64,000 nucleotides of DNA from Stagnimonas sp. Its GTDB lineage: Bacteria; Pseudomonadota; Gammaproteobacteria; Nevskiales; Nevskiaceae. Every line of letters begins with the position of its first letter. Position 1 is the stretch's first letter. The stretch covers positions 1 through 64,000 of the forward strand of contig JAUYNO010000078.1 in the NCBI GenBank assembly GCA_030696045.1. Direction: 5' to 3'. The position numbers were made by a program, and so were the translations under genes. Positions 18,521 through 27,175 of this stretch are shown here, piece by piece. Below the pieces are notes generated by a model. The model was not told the DNA's origin and searched no databases. It saw nothing but the letters and a program-made list of their open reading frames with translations.

Positions 18521-19729
18521 ATGTCGCTCACTGATATCAAGGTCCGCAGCGCCAAAGCTCAAGCAAAACCCTACAAGCTTTCGGACGAAAAGGGGCTTTT
18601 CCTGCTGATTACGGCAGCCGGATCGAAGGGTTGGCGAGTCAAGTACCGCTGGCAGGGCAAGGAGCAGCTGCTCTCTTGTGGTGTCTACCCTGAGACCTCT
18701 TTGGCCGCCGCACGAAAGGCCAGGGATGATCTGCGCGAGCAACTGGCCGCTGGCATCAATCCATCTTTGAGTCGCAAGCAGGCCAAGTTGCAGGCCTCTC
18801 AAGCTGCGGACGATTCGTTTGAAGCTGTGGCTAAGGAGTGGATGCTCAAGCACTCCGAGGAATGGACGCCGATCTATGCCGAGCGTATGGCTGACCGTCT
18901 GGCGAAGGACATTTTCCCTTGGCTTGGCTTGCGACCTATAAGCCAGATCAAGGCAGTCGAGCTGCTGATGGTCCTTAAGCGCATTGAGTCGCGCGGCGCG
19001 CTGGTAATCGCGAAAAGGATGCGTCAGAGCTGTGGGGGCATCTTTCGCTATGCCGTCGCGACCGGTCGCGCAGAGCGGGACATCGCCGTCGATCTCAAGG
19101 ATGCTCTGAAGTCAGGCGCCGAGAAGCACCATGCTTCCATCATCGAGCCCAAGGCGGTAGGCGAGCTGCTGCGCGCAATTTCGGGCTATACAGGGGAGTT
19201 CATCACCAGCTGCGCCCTTCGTCTGGCGCCAATGGTATTCGTGCGACCGGGTGAGTTGCGGCACGCCGAGTGGAAAGAGATCAACCTTGATGCCGCCGAG
19301 TGGCGCCTGCCTGCCGAGAAGATGAAGGCGAGGGTGCCCCATGTGGTTCCGCTGAGCTTGCAGGCTGTGGCGATACTCCGCGAGCTGGAACCTTTGACGG
19401 GGCGTGGCAAATACGTGTTCCCAGGGGTGCGCAGCAGGCAGCGTCCGATGAGCGAGAACACGGTCTTGGCTGCGCTTCGCCGGATGGGCTACCCCAAAGA
19501 GCAGATGACCGGCCACGGCTTTCGCAGCATGGCCAGCACGCTCCTGAACGAACAGGGCTGGAACAAGGATGCCATCGAGCGCCAGCTGGCCCACGGCGAA
19601 CGCAACAAGGTTCGTGCCGCATACAACTACGCCGAACACCTACCGGAGCGTCGCCGCATGATGCAGGCGTGGGCGGACTACCTCGACAAGCTCCGCGAAA
19701 GCCGTGCCTCTGCGGTGCGTGCTGCATAG
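18521..19729 (+). CDS. P4-type tyrosine site-specific integrase
   Basis: 402-aa integrase with the N-terminal DUF4102 arm-binding domain (LTDIKVRSAKAQAKPYKLSDEKGLFLLI, about residues 3-85), a central SAM-like domain (about 100-190) and the catalytic domain. Catalytic residues seen: Arg in FVRPGELRHAEW, His/Arg in GHGFRSMASTLLNE, His in QLAHGERN and the nucleophile Tyr in AAYNYAEHL. Reads away from the tRNA gene, the usual P4-type layout. Full length, no frameshift, so possibly active. The AlpA-like gene at 22049-22270 is a candidate partner for excision control. Confidence 0.95.
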   Translation: MSLTDIKVRSAKAQAKPYKLSDEKGLFLLITAAGSKGWRVKYRWQGKEQLLSCGVYPETSLAAARKARDDLREQLAAGINPSLSRKQAKLQASQAADDSFEAVAKEWMLKHSEEWTPIYAERMADRLAKDIFPWLGLRPISQIKAVELLMVLKRIESRGALVIAKRMRQSCGGIFRYAVATGRAERDIAVDLKDALKSGAEKHHASIIEPKAVGELLRAISGYTGEFITSCALRLAPMVFVRPGELRHAEWKEINLDAAEWRLPAEKMKARVPHVVPLSLQAVAILRELEPLTGRGKYVFPGVRSRQRPMSENTVLAALRRMGYPKEQMTGHGFRSMASTLLNEQGWNKDAIERQLAHGERNKVRAAYNYAEHLPERRRMMQAWADYLDKLRESRASAVRAA

Positions 19730-19833
19730 CAAGCCTACTTGCCGTGCCGGGATGAACCCCCAGCGCTGCCGGCACTGTCACTTGTGGCTAATCACGATGA
19801 CTATTGGGACAAGAACTCCACTGGCAACCCCCC

Positions 19834-20601
19834 ATGTCCATGTTCTTTATCCGCGAAGGAGCCTACCGCAGCAAAGGTCCAACGCCGTCTCTGCCTGCCT
19901 GCCTAGAAGCAGCTCGGTTCGCGATCTTGTACCAACACGCCGTGCGGGTAGAAAAGGGCGGCGAAATTAGTCCTGCTCCGGCGAATCGAGCAGTTGCTTT
20001 TCTGCGCGAGGTACGCGACTGGCTTGAGGTGCCCGGTAACGATGCTACCAACTTGGCCAACGAGATTCGGCAAAGTGGTGTTGTTCGAGAAGGGCGATGG
20101 GTTCCGGAGGCATTGCGTTCGCTTGCTACTGCTGCTGCGTACTGGTTTGAGGCGGAGAAGAACGCTCGCCAAATGGACACTGATCGAGCTTGGTCGGCTC
20201 TGCTTCAGTGCCACTACTATCTGGGCAGGGCAAGCGGACCTGAATCACATAAAGAACGCTCATCCCGAGCAGGGACAGCAGGGAAGAGGCCCTACGACGA
20301 GATGCGCCAAAAGCTGATTGAGTGGTTGGCGGAACTCCCTGCGAAGGAATTCAAATCAGTCGGGTCGGTGGTTGCGGCAATCATGCCCAAGGCGCTGGCA
20401 TTCGCGGTTGAGCAAGAGCGCAGTCCTGGCGTAAAGGCAAGAGTGGGCCACGCGACTAGCGAAGGGCTCGGGAAGCTCTTTGTGGGCTGGACCCAGTCGG
20501 ACGATGCCATTCGGACTGCCGTCGAGCGAGCAATGAAGAATCCGATCCAGCTTGGCGCGCCTCGCAAAAGCGCTCCCAAGTCGGCACCGCAAGCCAAGTA
20601 G
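19834..20601 (+). CDS. Hypothetical island protein (255 aa)
   Basis: Soluble, mainly helical protein of about 255 aa; no recognised domain. Features: an Ala-rich helical N-terminal half (ACLEAARFAILYQHAV, RSLATAAAYWFEAEKNARQMD), the segment RPYDEMRQKLIEWLAELPAKEFKSVGSVV in the middle, and a basic tail (PRKSAPKSAPQAK). ATG at 19834 (MSMFFIREGAY) is preferred over an in-frame ATG at 19804; no clear ribosome binding site is seen for either. Lies between int and the Gp2-like gene and converges with the latter (9-base gap). Composition is lower in GC than the core genes. Confidence 0.65.
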   Translation: MSMFFIREGAYRSKGPTPSLPACLEAARFAILYQHAVRVEKGGEISPAPANRAVAFLREVRDWLEVPGNDATNLANEIRQSGVVREGRWVPEALRSLATAAAYWFEAEKNARQMDTDRAWSALLQCHYYLGRASGPESHKERSSRAGTAGKRPYDEMRQKLIEWLAELPAKEFKSVGSVVAAIMPKALAFAVEQERSPGVKARVGHATSEGLGKLFVGWTQSDDAIRTAVERAMKNPIQLGAPRKSAPKSAPQAK

Positions 20602-20610
20602 TTGTTTATC

Positions 20611-21777
20611 TTATTTATTGCGTTTTTTACTTTTCTTAAATATCGCGATAGGATTATTAAGGTTATCCATTTTCTCTTGTAATTCACGATTAAATCCGCG
20701 CGGTCGTCCGAGTTTTGTTCCATTCGCCGCCCTGTTGAGCCCGTGAGTAAAGGTTTTCCACTTCGGAGGCCAACATAGTCGCACGTAGTAGTCGATTTTT
20801 ACCAAATACATGGCAACCCGCTCGAGGTTTTTTCGCATATCTTTGTCGGAGTGATGAATCATTCCGACGCCTAAAGTGCCTTTTTCCCTAAATTCATCCT
20901 TCTTCAAATTGCAATTATAAAATTTCCCATTTCCGTCGGTGACCTTCTCCCAGTACTTGCCGACCATGTCGCCAAGAGTAATATCTTCTCGGACCTTGCT
21001 GCCGTTAAAAAAAAGAAGCAGGTGGAAGTGGTACTTCTTCACGGGTCCGTATTCGAGTTTTCGAGCATAGCCGACCAGTGAAGGAAACTTTCTATCCAGA
21101 TGCTTCAGAAAGCGCGCGAAGCTGGCCTGGACATACTCATGATTTATGTCGCGGTTTCCGAGCGATTTTCGCAGCTCTTTTGAGAACCCCAAATCGAGCC
21201 GCACAACGAGGAGGCGCGCGTAATCCTCGAACAGGTTGTGAAGATAAGATTTTAGACTGGCCTCGTTTCCTGCTACGGCTCGCTTTTGGGCGGCGATGTT
21301 CTTTTTCAGGCTGCTAGCCTCGGCATCCTCCCTCAGCGTGGCCAAGAAGGCCTTAAGTTTATCGACACCGTCCGCCTTAAAATCAGATTCAGTCAAGCCA
21401 CTTTTCGCTACCGCTCCAAAAAAAAGCTCGATATAGGAGCCGAATTCGTGTTTCGGGTAAGAGCGTCGGATCAGTTCCCAGTCGGTCCTGAAGCAGCGAA
21501 TAAGTCGCCGACCAAGTTTGCCGATGCAGATGCTTGGAGGCAGCCGCGGCTTATTGGGCATCGATTCAAAAATCGAGTCGTTGCCCAGCAGGACTTGTTG
21601 AACACAGTCGTCGATTTCGATTATGAAATGCGGAATATCGACGTCGTGGTCTAATACGATAAATCCATCTTCGCGAATCATTAGGGCCATCTGCCATTGC
21701 TGTATCATCGATGGTTCTGTGTGACTGGCTTTTTGCCTATTTCCTCCCCAATCGCGATTATTCTGCTTTCTTTTCAT
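20611..21777 (-). CDS. Inovirus Gp2 / YagK-YfjJ family protein
   Basis: 388-aa protein of the inovirus-type Gp2 family, found in CP4-type cryptic elements and phage satellites. Three blocks resemble a rolling-circle Rep core: LVVRLDLGF (about 190-198), YHFHLLLFFNG with an HxH at 250-252, and MYLVKIDYYVRL with tyrosines. This fits an HUH-like replication role, although the family is not well characterised. Basic C-terminus (KKSKKRNK). AT-richer than the core, with many Lys/Asn/Phe. AlpA lies upstream on the same strand, the arrangement seen in CP4-like elements. Confidence 0.8.
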   Translation of the reverse strand: MKRKQNNRDWGGNRQKASHTEPSMIQQWQMALMIREDGFIVLDHDVDIPHFIIEIDDCVQQVLLGNDSIFESMPNKPRLPPSICIGKLGRRLIRCFRTDWELIRRSYPKHEFGSYIELFFGAVAKSGLTESDFKADGVDKLKAFLATLREDAEASSLKKNIAAQKRAVAGNEASLKSYLHNLFEDYARLLVVRLDLGFSKELRKSLGNRDINHEYVQASFARFLKHLDRKFPSLVGYARKLEYGPVKKYHFHLLLFFNGSKVREDITLGDMVGKYWEKVTDGNGKFYNCNLKKDEFREKGTLGVGMIHHSDKDMRKNLERVAMYLVKIDYYVRLCWPPKWKTFTHGLNRAANGTKLGRPRGFNRELQEKMDNLNNPIAIFKKSKKRNK

Positions 21778-21982
21778 AATTGAGTGTCGATTGTTTTGGT
21801 GAAACCAATGGCTGGTTAGGTGGCTGAGTGATGGTTATATAAAGTACAAAGATTAATATATATACAAATACAAAAATAAACAATCCGTTTGTTATTGGTC
21901 TGATTGTATATTTAAGTGCTCGATGCCTCCTGTAGAAAAAATGCTTTGGCTGCCGATACGGCCGCCTTCTGGTATTGGGCAA
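21758..21982 (-). CDS. Possible small membrane protein
   Basis: 74-codon frame with a basic N-terminus (RRRPYRQPKHFFYRRHRALKY) and one strong hydrophobic stretch (GLFIFVFVYILIFVLYITI). Only a TTG start is available and it has no ribosome binding site; an AGGAGG sits inside the frame about 30 codons before the hydrophobic segment but with no ATG behind it. Overlaps the Gp2 start by 20 bases. The region is very AT-rich, which alone favours hydrophobic codons, so this is a weak call. Alternatively the stretch is a regulatory or replication region. Confidence 0.25.
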   Translation of the reverse strand: MPNTRRRPYRQPKHFFYRRHRALKYTIRPITNGLFIFVFVYILIFVLYITITQPPNQPLVSPKQSTLNYEKKAE

Positions 21983-22048
21983 GTTAATGTAAATGTGGCC
22001 GCTATTACTCGTTGTATGGTTTTGTCGAATAAAATATCGAGTCCAGGT

Positions 22049-22270
22049 TTAGGGTGCGCGGTAGTTTTTAGGGTCGGATAGGTAGCGCCGAAACTCTCCG
22101 GCGCGGCAGCCGCTGCTACTGCCATTTCCGATTTTCTCAATCGGCGGAAAGGCGCCAACCTTGGACTGCGCATAGATCGACGCGCGGGATTTTCCGGAGA
22201 TTTGCCTCAGGACTGGAATGCGAAGAAAGGCCTGGTCCGGCAGGTCGTCGAAATGGAGTGGCTGTCTCAC
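22049..22270 (-). CDS. alpA: AlpA-family DNA-binding protein
   Basis: 73-aa MerR-like helix-turn-helix protein. AFLRIPVLRQISGKSRASIYAQSKVGAFPPIEKIG matches the AlpA pattern (R-hydrophobic-x-x-V, then S-x-x-S-I-Y and G-x-F-P), followed by the usual Gly/Ser segment and an alpha helix (EFRRYLSDP). GTG start at 22270. AlpA is known as an activator of excision of CP4-57-type elements. Here it lies upstream of the Gp2-like gene and 2.3 kb from int. An intrinsic terminator (22323-22353) insulates it from genes to the right. Confidence 0.8.
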   Translation of the reverse strand: MRQPLHFDDLPDQAFLRIPVLRQISGKSRASIYAQSKVGAFPPIEKIGNGSSSGCRAGEFRRYLSDPKNYRAP

Positions 22271-22322
22271 GGTTGCGGTGCCCGAGCTGAAATCGAGACC
22301 TGACCGTATCCCTGATCCCGAA

Positions 22323-22353
22323 GAAAAAAAAACCCTTGAACCGCTTCAAGGGT
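22323..22353 (-). terminator. Intrinsic terminator upstream of alpA
   Basis: Perfect 9-bp stem ACCCTTGAA/TTCAAGGGT with a 4-base loop, followed on the minus strand by a run of T (complement of 22323-22332). It ends transcripts arriving from the 22505-22687 side. Confidence 0.85.
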
Positions 22354-22415
22354 AATTTCAGGCTGGTGCGGCATAAATTCGCTCATCGGAAAAATTCTTT
22401 CTTAATCAAAGAGAA

Positions 22416-22463
22416 GAACCAACTTCCCACCCGATTTTGGAACCAACTTTCCCAAATTGAAAT
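22416..22463. repeat. 24-bp tandem direct repeat
   Basis: GAACCAACTT begins at 22416 and again at 22440, two diverged 24-bp units in an AT-rich stretch between the terminator and the small ORF. Might be a protein-binding or iteron-like site; two units only. Confidence 0.45.
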
Positions 22464-22504
22464 ATGCAGAAAAAGGTATTATAGAAGTAAATTACATTAC
22501 CAAA

Positions 22505-22687
22505 TCACTCGTTCGACTTTGCAATTCTGTAGATTGCGTAGGCCATTAGGCCCAGTACGACAAGGTCACTCCAGAGCGGCCAGATCAATGCCAGTACGGC
22601 GACTCCGCGTTCGACGTTTCCTGTTGGCCGGTCACCGCTGCGGGCTAGAGTGGCGAGGACGCCGTAAATGACGGTGGAAGTCACCAA
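22505..22687 (-). CDS. Possible small membrane protein (60 aa)
   Basis: 60-codon frame, TTG (or adjacent GTG) start, with two hydrophobic segments (residues about 2-16 and 28-52: GVAVLALIWPLWSDLVVLGLMAYAIYRI) and a charged end AKSNE. Codon use and composition are protein-like, but no ribosome binding site or homolog is recognised. Its transcript would run into the terminator at 22323-22353. The 120 bases to its right contain a hairpin AAGGCACG/CGTGCCTT (22690-22713) with no T tract. Confidence 0.4.
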   Translation of the reverse strand: MVTSTVIYGVLATLARSGDRPTGNVERGVAVLALIWPLWSDLVVLGLMAYAIYRIAKSNE

Positions 22688-22807
22688 GTAAAGGCACGAC
22701 GCCGGGCCGTGCCTTCGAGGGTTGCGACATTTGCAGTTTCTTGAGCCCCTAACGTCGACAAAGCTCTATTCGGTATGTGGATAAAACCACCGGGATGCGC
22801 TGGCCCC

Positions 22808-23053
22808 TCACTGGCCGGCTGATGGGCAGCTACTCGGCCCCTCCGCAGTCGCCTGGATCGGCATGGGCGGGAGCAGAGCAGTGTCCGGCGCCTTGTGCTG
22901 CTCGGCGTCCCACTGGCGGGAGCGGCGGCGCCATGAGTAGATCGTGGCGCTGCTGATCTGGTACTCGCAGCACAGCTTCAATACGGGCCTGCCGATATCC
23001 AGCTGGTGGACGATGTGCCGCATCTGCTCGGTCGAAAACTTCGACTTCTTCAT
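22808..23053 (-). pseudogene. IS3-type transposase OrfA remnant
   Basis: 81 codons beginning MKKSKFSTEQMRHIVHQLDIGRPV, the typical OrfA helix-turn-helix start, through SSATIYSWRRRSRQWD. The usual downstream leucine-zipper region (ELRRLRQLEEENARLK type) is replaced by an unrelated Pro/Ala tail, and no OrfB with a DDE domain follows, so this is an immobile fragment. I see no clear terminal inverted repeats around it. The 280 bases to its right (23054-23333) hold no recognisable gene. Confidence 0.7.
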
Positions 23054-23333
23054 GGTGGATTCCTGATCGTGGATGGAGAGATCGGCGCGATCCGGGACGA
23101 TGGGTTCGCGCCACACGATGTGAATACTTCTGAAGTTTTCGCAGAGCCGAGTTGGATCACTCTGCGACGGATTCAGGAATCTTCGGTGTCCCCAAGTACC
23201 CACGACTCATCCGGCACTCACGCGGCATGCGTGAGCGCCAGTCAGCCAGGGTCTGGACGGTGCCGCCGCAGCAATCTAACCGTCGTCAACGGAGATCGCG
23301 TCGCCGATGACTACGTCGAAGTTGCTCATCGAT

Positions 23334-24647
23334 CTATTCCGAGCGCTGAGGAAGTTCAGCCTTTGGCTGACCCGAAGGTGGTTTTACGCAAAGCGTGCCG
23401 ATAGGGCGGTAAAACGAGCCCCCGGAGGGACTCATCGACAGCGTGTTGCCATATACAAGGCCGACGATATTGACACGGCCCTTCTCGTAGCTGTTGGTGC
23501 TACCCATGGGTCCGGCATCGTGCAAGTCGCTACTCCAGAACCAGCTGGTGGAAAGATCGAAGAGACTCGACACAATGCATACATCGCTGCCTCCACATTT
23601 CGCTCTACCCGCCCTTTCATTGATGAGACTTTTGAGAATCTTTTCATGCGGCAACTGCCAACCGCCCCCGTCAGCAGTCAAGGCCTTGCAGTAAGCCTTT
23701 GCCTCCTCCCAGCCAAGGTTTCCACCAGCGTCACTTTTCGTCCACTTCAACCGGGTTCTCGGTTGCAACAGAACACCCCCGCCCAGATCAGTGATGGCCC
23801 AGATCGGTGCTGAAGAAGACGCGGACGCTGGAAGTTGACTGTCGCTACCCGTAGACCGCACGCACAACTCACCGATCGGCTCGTCAACCGAGCCCGCCAT
23901 GCTGATCACTTTTATCGATCCGTCATCGAGACTCACGAGTTCGGCCGAAAAAGGCCCTGACTTGCTTGCGCTCCAGGCCAGCCGATTCGGCAGCACAAAC
24001 AGCGGCGAGACCTTGCAGGTGTATGCCACGCCACAGCGGATTCCTGAGATCTTCGGATCCACGATGCTCTGGAGTTCGGCTGTTTTTGGCAGGCGCCAAC
24101 GGCCGCCAGCGAAGTCAGACTTGCTGCAGAAAGCGCTTGCGGCGTCCCAACTCAAATTCTTGCCGTATTGGACGCGCATCCACTGCAGGCCGGATTTCTT
24201 CTGCAGCAGCACATTGCCGCCCTGGTCTGCCATCGCCGCCGGCGAATCGGGCGCCGGTGTCGAGGCACCCGCTCCCGCCTGGGGTGCGAGCGAGTCGCGG
24301 TATGACGACATCAGGTTCTCGCAGTAGCCGGCCTTCGCCCAGTCCTTGACCGTCGACAGGTTCGACGAGTCGCCATCGGGAAAGGCACGCAGGCTGGCGC
24401 CTTCAATCGCCTGCTGGGACAGTCGTAGACAGTGTCGCGGATCGCTGGCATCGCATTCTTGGCCGATCAGTTCAGAGAGACGCTTGGACGCTGCTCGATC
24501 CAGGAGCTTGGATTGTTCGCCGTAATTCATGTACCGGCTGACGATGACGCACTGCGCGGCATCGTCCTTCTCCGTCGAAAACAAACTGAATCCCGACAGC
24601 AAGCAAACTGCCCCCGCCGCCAATGCAAACCTCGCTAAAGACTTCAT
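23334..24647 (-). CDS. Secreted protein with two DUF1566 (Lcl) domains
   Basis: 437-aa exported protein. Signal peptide MKSLARFALAAGAVCLLSGFSLF, a Cys-containing N-terminal region (about 25-130), then two similar DUF1566/Lcl-type modules: GGNVLLQKKSGLQWMRVQ...GGRWRLPKTAELQSIVD (about 145-265) and GGGVLLQPRTRLKWTKSD...GGGWQLPHEKILKSLI (about 290-430), each ending in a GxLCV strand. These modules occur in surface and fimbrial-associated proteins; their ligand is generally unknown. ATG at 24647 chosen because it gives the signal peptide. Last gene of the operon led by the 46-aa protein; 109 bases follow the J-domain gene. Confidence 0.75.
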   Translation of the reverse strand: MKSLARFALAAGAVCLLSGFSLFSTEKDDAAQCVIVSRYMNYGEQSKLLDRAASKRLSELIGQECDASDPRHCLRLSQQAIEGASLRAFPDGDSSNLSTVKDWAKAGYCENLMSSYRDSLAPQAGAGASTPAPDSPAAMADQGGNVLLQKKSGLQWMRVQYGKNLSWDAASAFCSKSDFAGGRWRLPKTAELQSIVDPKISGIRCGVAYTCKVSPLFVLPNRLAWSASKSGPFSAELVSLDDGSIKVISMAGSVDEPIGELCVRSTGSDSQLPASASSSAPIWAITDLGGGVLLQPRTRLKWTKSDAGGNLGWEEAKAYCKALTADGGGWQLPHEKILKSLINERAGRAKCGGSDVCIVSSLFDLSTSWFWSSDLHDAGPMGSTNSYEKGRVNIVGLVYGNTLSMSPSGGSFYRPIGTLCVKPPSGQPKAELPQRSE

Positions 24648-24756
24648 GATTTCTCCCGTAGATTGTGTCGCGGGGCATCGGCGATGCACCCCGGCAAGCT
24701 CGAGTGTTGGGTGGTGGTTGTGGGTATTGCCGCGCCTACCCGATGTCAGTGCTTGA

Positions 24757-25848
24757 TCAGCGCGCCAGAATGTCGCGCGCGCGATTGATGTCCTGCGTTT
24801 TTTCCTTGACCAAGTTCTGCACGACCTCCGGCAGACTCGCGTACTTGTCCGGATGCAGCTCCGAGACCTTCTTGCGCCACGCCTGCTGGATCGCCTCCGG
24901 CGAGGCACCCATCTGGACGCCCAGTACCTGACAGGCCCAGCCGACATCGCCGCCGTTGCTTTGAGACCCTCGGCTTGAAGACTGCCCGGTAGCTTGTCCC
25001 TTCGCCTCCTGGATCATTTCGGGCGAGACCTGCATCCTGCGCCCCAGTGCATCCAGCTCGGACCCGATGACGCTCTCGGCACAACCCGACAGTCGCAGCA
25101 GCCCGGCGATGCCGGCCAAGATGCTGACCGACAACGCTTCGGCATCAAATCGCCGGAGGTACGCCGAGACACTCTCCTCGACGGTCGGACGCACAGTGAG
25201 CTTGAGCCGATCTCGTAGTGCCCCCGACTCGTCGCCGTCGAGTTCGAGGAACTCGCTGAAAACACTCTTGATCAGCCTGATCTTCTCGCCAGTCCAGGGC
25301 CCTGAACGAAGCGCATACAGCGCCAGCAAATCGACCGCCGGCGCCAACCAGCCGATGTTGCTCCACGGCTCAAAGCCGACTCGAACCTGGGCTGTCGCGA
25401 TGAGGTGCCCGACATACTCCTCATCCTTCAAGGCCACCACAACCACCTCTACGGTGCTCGCCTGGGTGCGGTTGATCGACAGGACATGCAGCGGGACGTC
25501 GAGCGACACGGTTCGGCTCGTGACCTCCCTGCCAAGGACGAAGTCCCCGTCATCGTCCCGGAAATGCTCGACGTGGCTCTTGAGGAAGGCCTCGCCCTGC
25601 TTCAGCCGCACCGCGATGACGTCGACGTTCACCCGCGCCGGTAGCGTGGCGGTCACCCGGAGCACGTTCCCGGACTGAGCCAGCGCGAGGGACCCGCTGC
25701 CGATGGCATTGGGCGCACTGCTGCCGTCCTCGCTGCCGTTGCCATCGGAGTCCTCGAAGCCGGCGCCGAGAAGAACCCCGATGCCGGCTCCGACGGGACC
25801 GCCCATGGCCGCCCCGATCACGCCACCAATGACTTTTCCCCAGGACAC
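24757..25848 (-). CDS. J-domain protein with N-terminal glycine zipper and TerB-like region
   Basis: 363-aa protein. Residues 1-30 are a glycine-zipper-like hydrophobic segment (GVIGAAMGGPVGAGIGVLLGAG) that could insert in a membrane. A beta-rich region follows (about 50-160), then a helical segment resembling TerB/DjlA (about 165-280; IRLIKSVFSEFLELDG, AILAGIAGLLRLSG). A C-terminal J domain carries HPD at 332-334 (WACQVLGVQMGASPEAIQQAWRKKVSELHPD). It should recruit DnaK at the membrane, in the manner of DjlA; partner proteins may be its operon neighbours. ATG at 25848, 12 bases after the 93-aa gene. Confidence 0.78.
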   Translation of the reverse strand: MSWGKVIGGVIGAAMGGPVGAGIGVLLGAGFEDSDGNGSEDGSSAPNAIGSGSLALAQSGNVLRVTATLPARVNVDVIAVRLKQGEAFLKSHVEHFRDDDGDFVLGREVTSRTVSLDVPLHVLSINRTQASTVEVVVVALKDEEYVGHLIATAQVRVGFEPWSNIGWLAPAVDLLALYALRSGPWTGEKIRLIKSVFSEFLELDGDESGALRDRLKLTVRPTVEESVSAYLRRFDAEALSVSILAGIAGLLRLSGCAESVIGSELDALGRRMQVSPEMIQEAKGQATGQSSSRGSQSNGGDVGWACQVLGVQMGASPEAIQQAWRKKVSELHPDKYASLPEVVQNLVKEKTQDINRARDILAR

Positions 25849-25860
25849 GGAATACCTCGA

Positions 25861-26142
25861 CTATTTCTTGTCGCGGGTGTTTGCCATCAGAAGGATGACG
25901 CTGATGAAAATCACGATGACGATCGCCCCGACGATCTCGCCGAAGACCGGAAAGATCTGGAACGGCCAGACCAGCGACTTGCCGAAGGCGAAGAAGAAGC
26001 CCCGGTAGCTCTCCGCGCCGAACAGCCAGTTGTAGAGGGTGAACAGGATCGCCACCAGCGCATACGCCCCTATGAACAGCTCCTTGGTGGTGAATTTGGT
26101 ATCGGCGTTTTCGGCAGGCTTGTTTTCTTCGTTCTCTGACAC
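25861..26142 (-). CDS. Small two-helix membrane protein
   Basis: 93-aa protein with a charged N-terminus (MSENEENKPAENADTK) and two transmembrane stretches (about 24-42: LFIGAYALVAILFTLYNWL, and about 66-86: EIVGAIVIVIFISVILLMA), with an aromatic loop between. Basic end NTRDKK. Unrecognised family. Lies 40 bases after the lipoprotein gene in the XRE-associated operon and is followed by the J-domain gene. Confidence 0.65.
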   Translation of the reverse strand: MSENEENKPAENADTKFTTKELFIGAYALVAILFTLYNWLFGAESYRGFFFAFGKSLVWPFQIFPVFGEIVGAIVIVIFISVILLMANTRDKK

Positions 26143-26182
26143 GGTGTATCTCCTTGGATGCTGAGTGAGGACGTGAAAGGAC

Positions 26183-27130
26183 TCATTCCCAGTCTTGGGT
26201 GAGTGCTTCGTAACAACGCTCGCTGGCTTCCAGATCCAGCGTCATGCAGTTCTGGAAATCGACGAGTTCCTGCTGGCAGGAGCCTTCCAGCCCTGGCTGC
26301 TGCAAGGCCTCCTCCCGGCTTACGCCGCCCAGTCGTCCGGCCGACTCGACGTAGTGCTCGATGCAGTCCGGGACATACGACTGAGGGTTCTCGACGATCT
26401 GTTTTTGGATCGCCTGCCAGCCCGGAGAAGGAAACGTGCTGGTGCTGGAAACGGTGTTCTCGGGAGATGTCGCTGCCGGTGACTCGCCATTCGGTTGCTC
26501 GAGAGGGGCGGGCTCGCCGCCTGCCGCGTCGCTCGACGGCGTGACGGGGGAGGTCACGCCCTCCGTCGCGAATCGGGCGGCAATTTCCGGGCTGGGCGTC
26601 CAGCCGGATTCCTTGAGCTGCGCCAGGAATTGCCTCTGGATCTCGTGCTTGATCGGGACCAGGTCCTGGGGCCCCACGAACGCCCGAACACCGCCGTCCA
26701 AGGGACGGCGTTCGCCCAGGAACCACCGGGAGAAAAATCCCGGACGCCGGCTTTGCAGATGCTCGATGGCCTGGTCACGAACGGAATTGACCGACTCCTC
26801 GAACATCATCCAGCCGGCCTCCCCGAACACCTCGATCATCTGTTCCTTCGTCCGGACCTCGTTGAACGGAATCCAGGTCTCGGCGTCGTTGGCCCTCAGC
26901 ACCGCGATGTTGAACTTGATGCTTCGGTTGGTGCAGCTGTTCGTGGATTGCCCGAAGCACTCCTGACGTAGCGTCTCCTGGAGGTAAATGAGCTTTCCTG
27001 CCTGGTAGGTGTCGCAGCTCGACAGCAGCAGCACCGCCGTCAGCAGAGGTACGACTCGGTTGATTCGTCGCTGGGGTGGGCGGGCCGACGGCAAGGCACT
27101 CGGCGCGCCTTCGGGAATCGGAATGCGCAT
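26183..27130 (-). CDS. Large hypothetical lipoprotein
   Basis: 315-aa predicted lipoprotein: a basic N-region (PPQRRINRVV), hydrophobic VPLLTAVLLLSSC with lipobox Cys near residue 39. The mature part has six further cysteines in pairs (ECFGQSTNSC; PDCIEHYV; GSCQQELVDFQNC; ERC), suggesting disulfides, and a Ser/Thr/Pro linker (about 195-240) dividing two helical regions. An ATG further in could trim the unusually long n-region, but the initial ATG at 27130 has no competitor with a better ribosome site. No family recognised. Operon place suggests an envelope complex with the neighbouring membrane proteins. Confidence 0.7.
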   Translation of the reverse strand: MRIPIPEGAPSALPSARPPQRRINRVVPLLTAVLLLSSCDTYQAGKLIYLQETLRQECFGQSTNSCTNRSIKFNIAVLRANDAETWIPFNEVRTKEQMIEVFGEAGWMMFEESVNSVRDQAIEHLQSRRPGFFSRWFLGERRPLDGGVRAFVGPQDLVPIKHEIQRQFLAQLKESGWTPSPEIAARFATEGVTSPVTPSSDAAGGEPAPLEQPNGESPAATSPENTVSSTSTFPSPGWQAIQKQIVENPQSYVPDCIEHYVESAGRLGGVSREEALQQPGLEGSCQQELVDFQNCMTLDLEASERCYEALTQDWE

Positions 27131-27175
27131 GGCGGGTTGGTTGTTCCTGGTTGGAAAAGCGAGTGATTGGAGGGC

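Noticed and set aside
22808-23333. Intact IS3 element
   Set aside because: Only an OrfA N-terminal part is present, with no OrfB/DDE and no clear terminal repeats.
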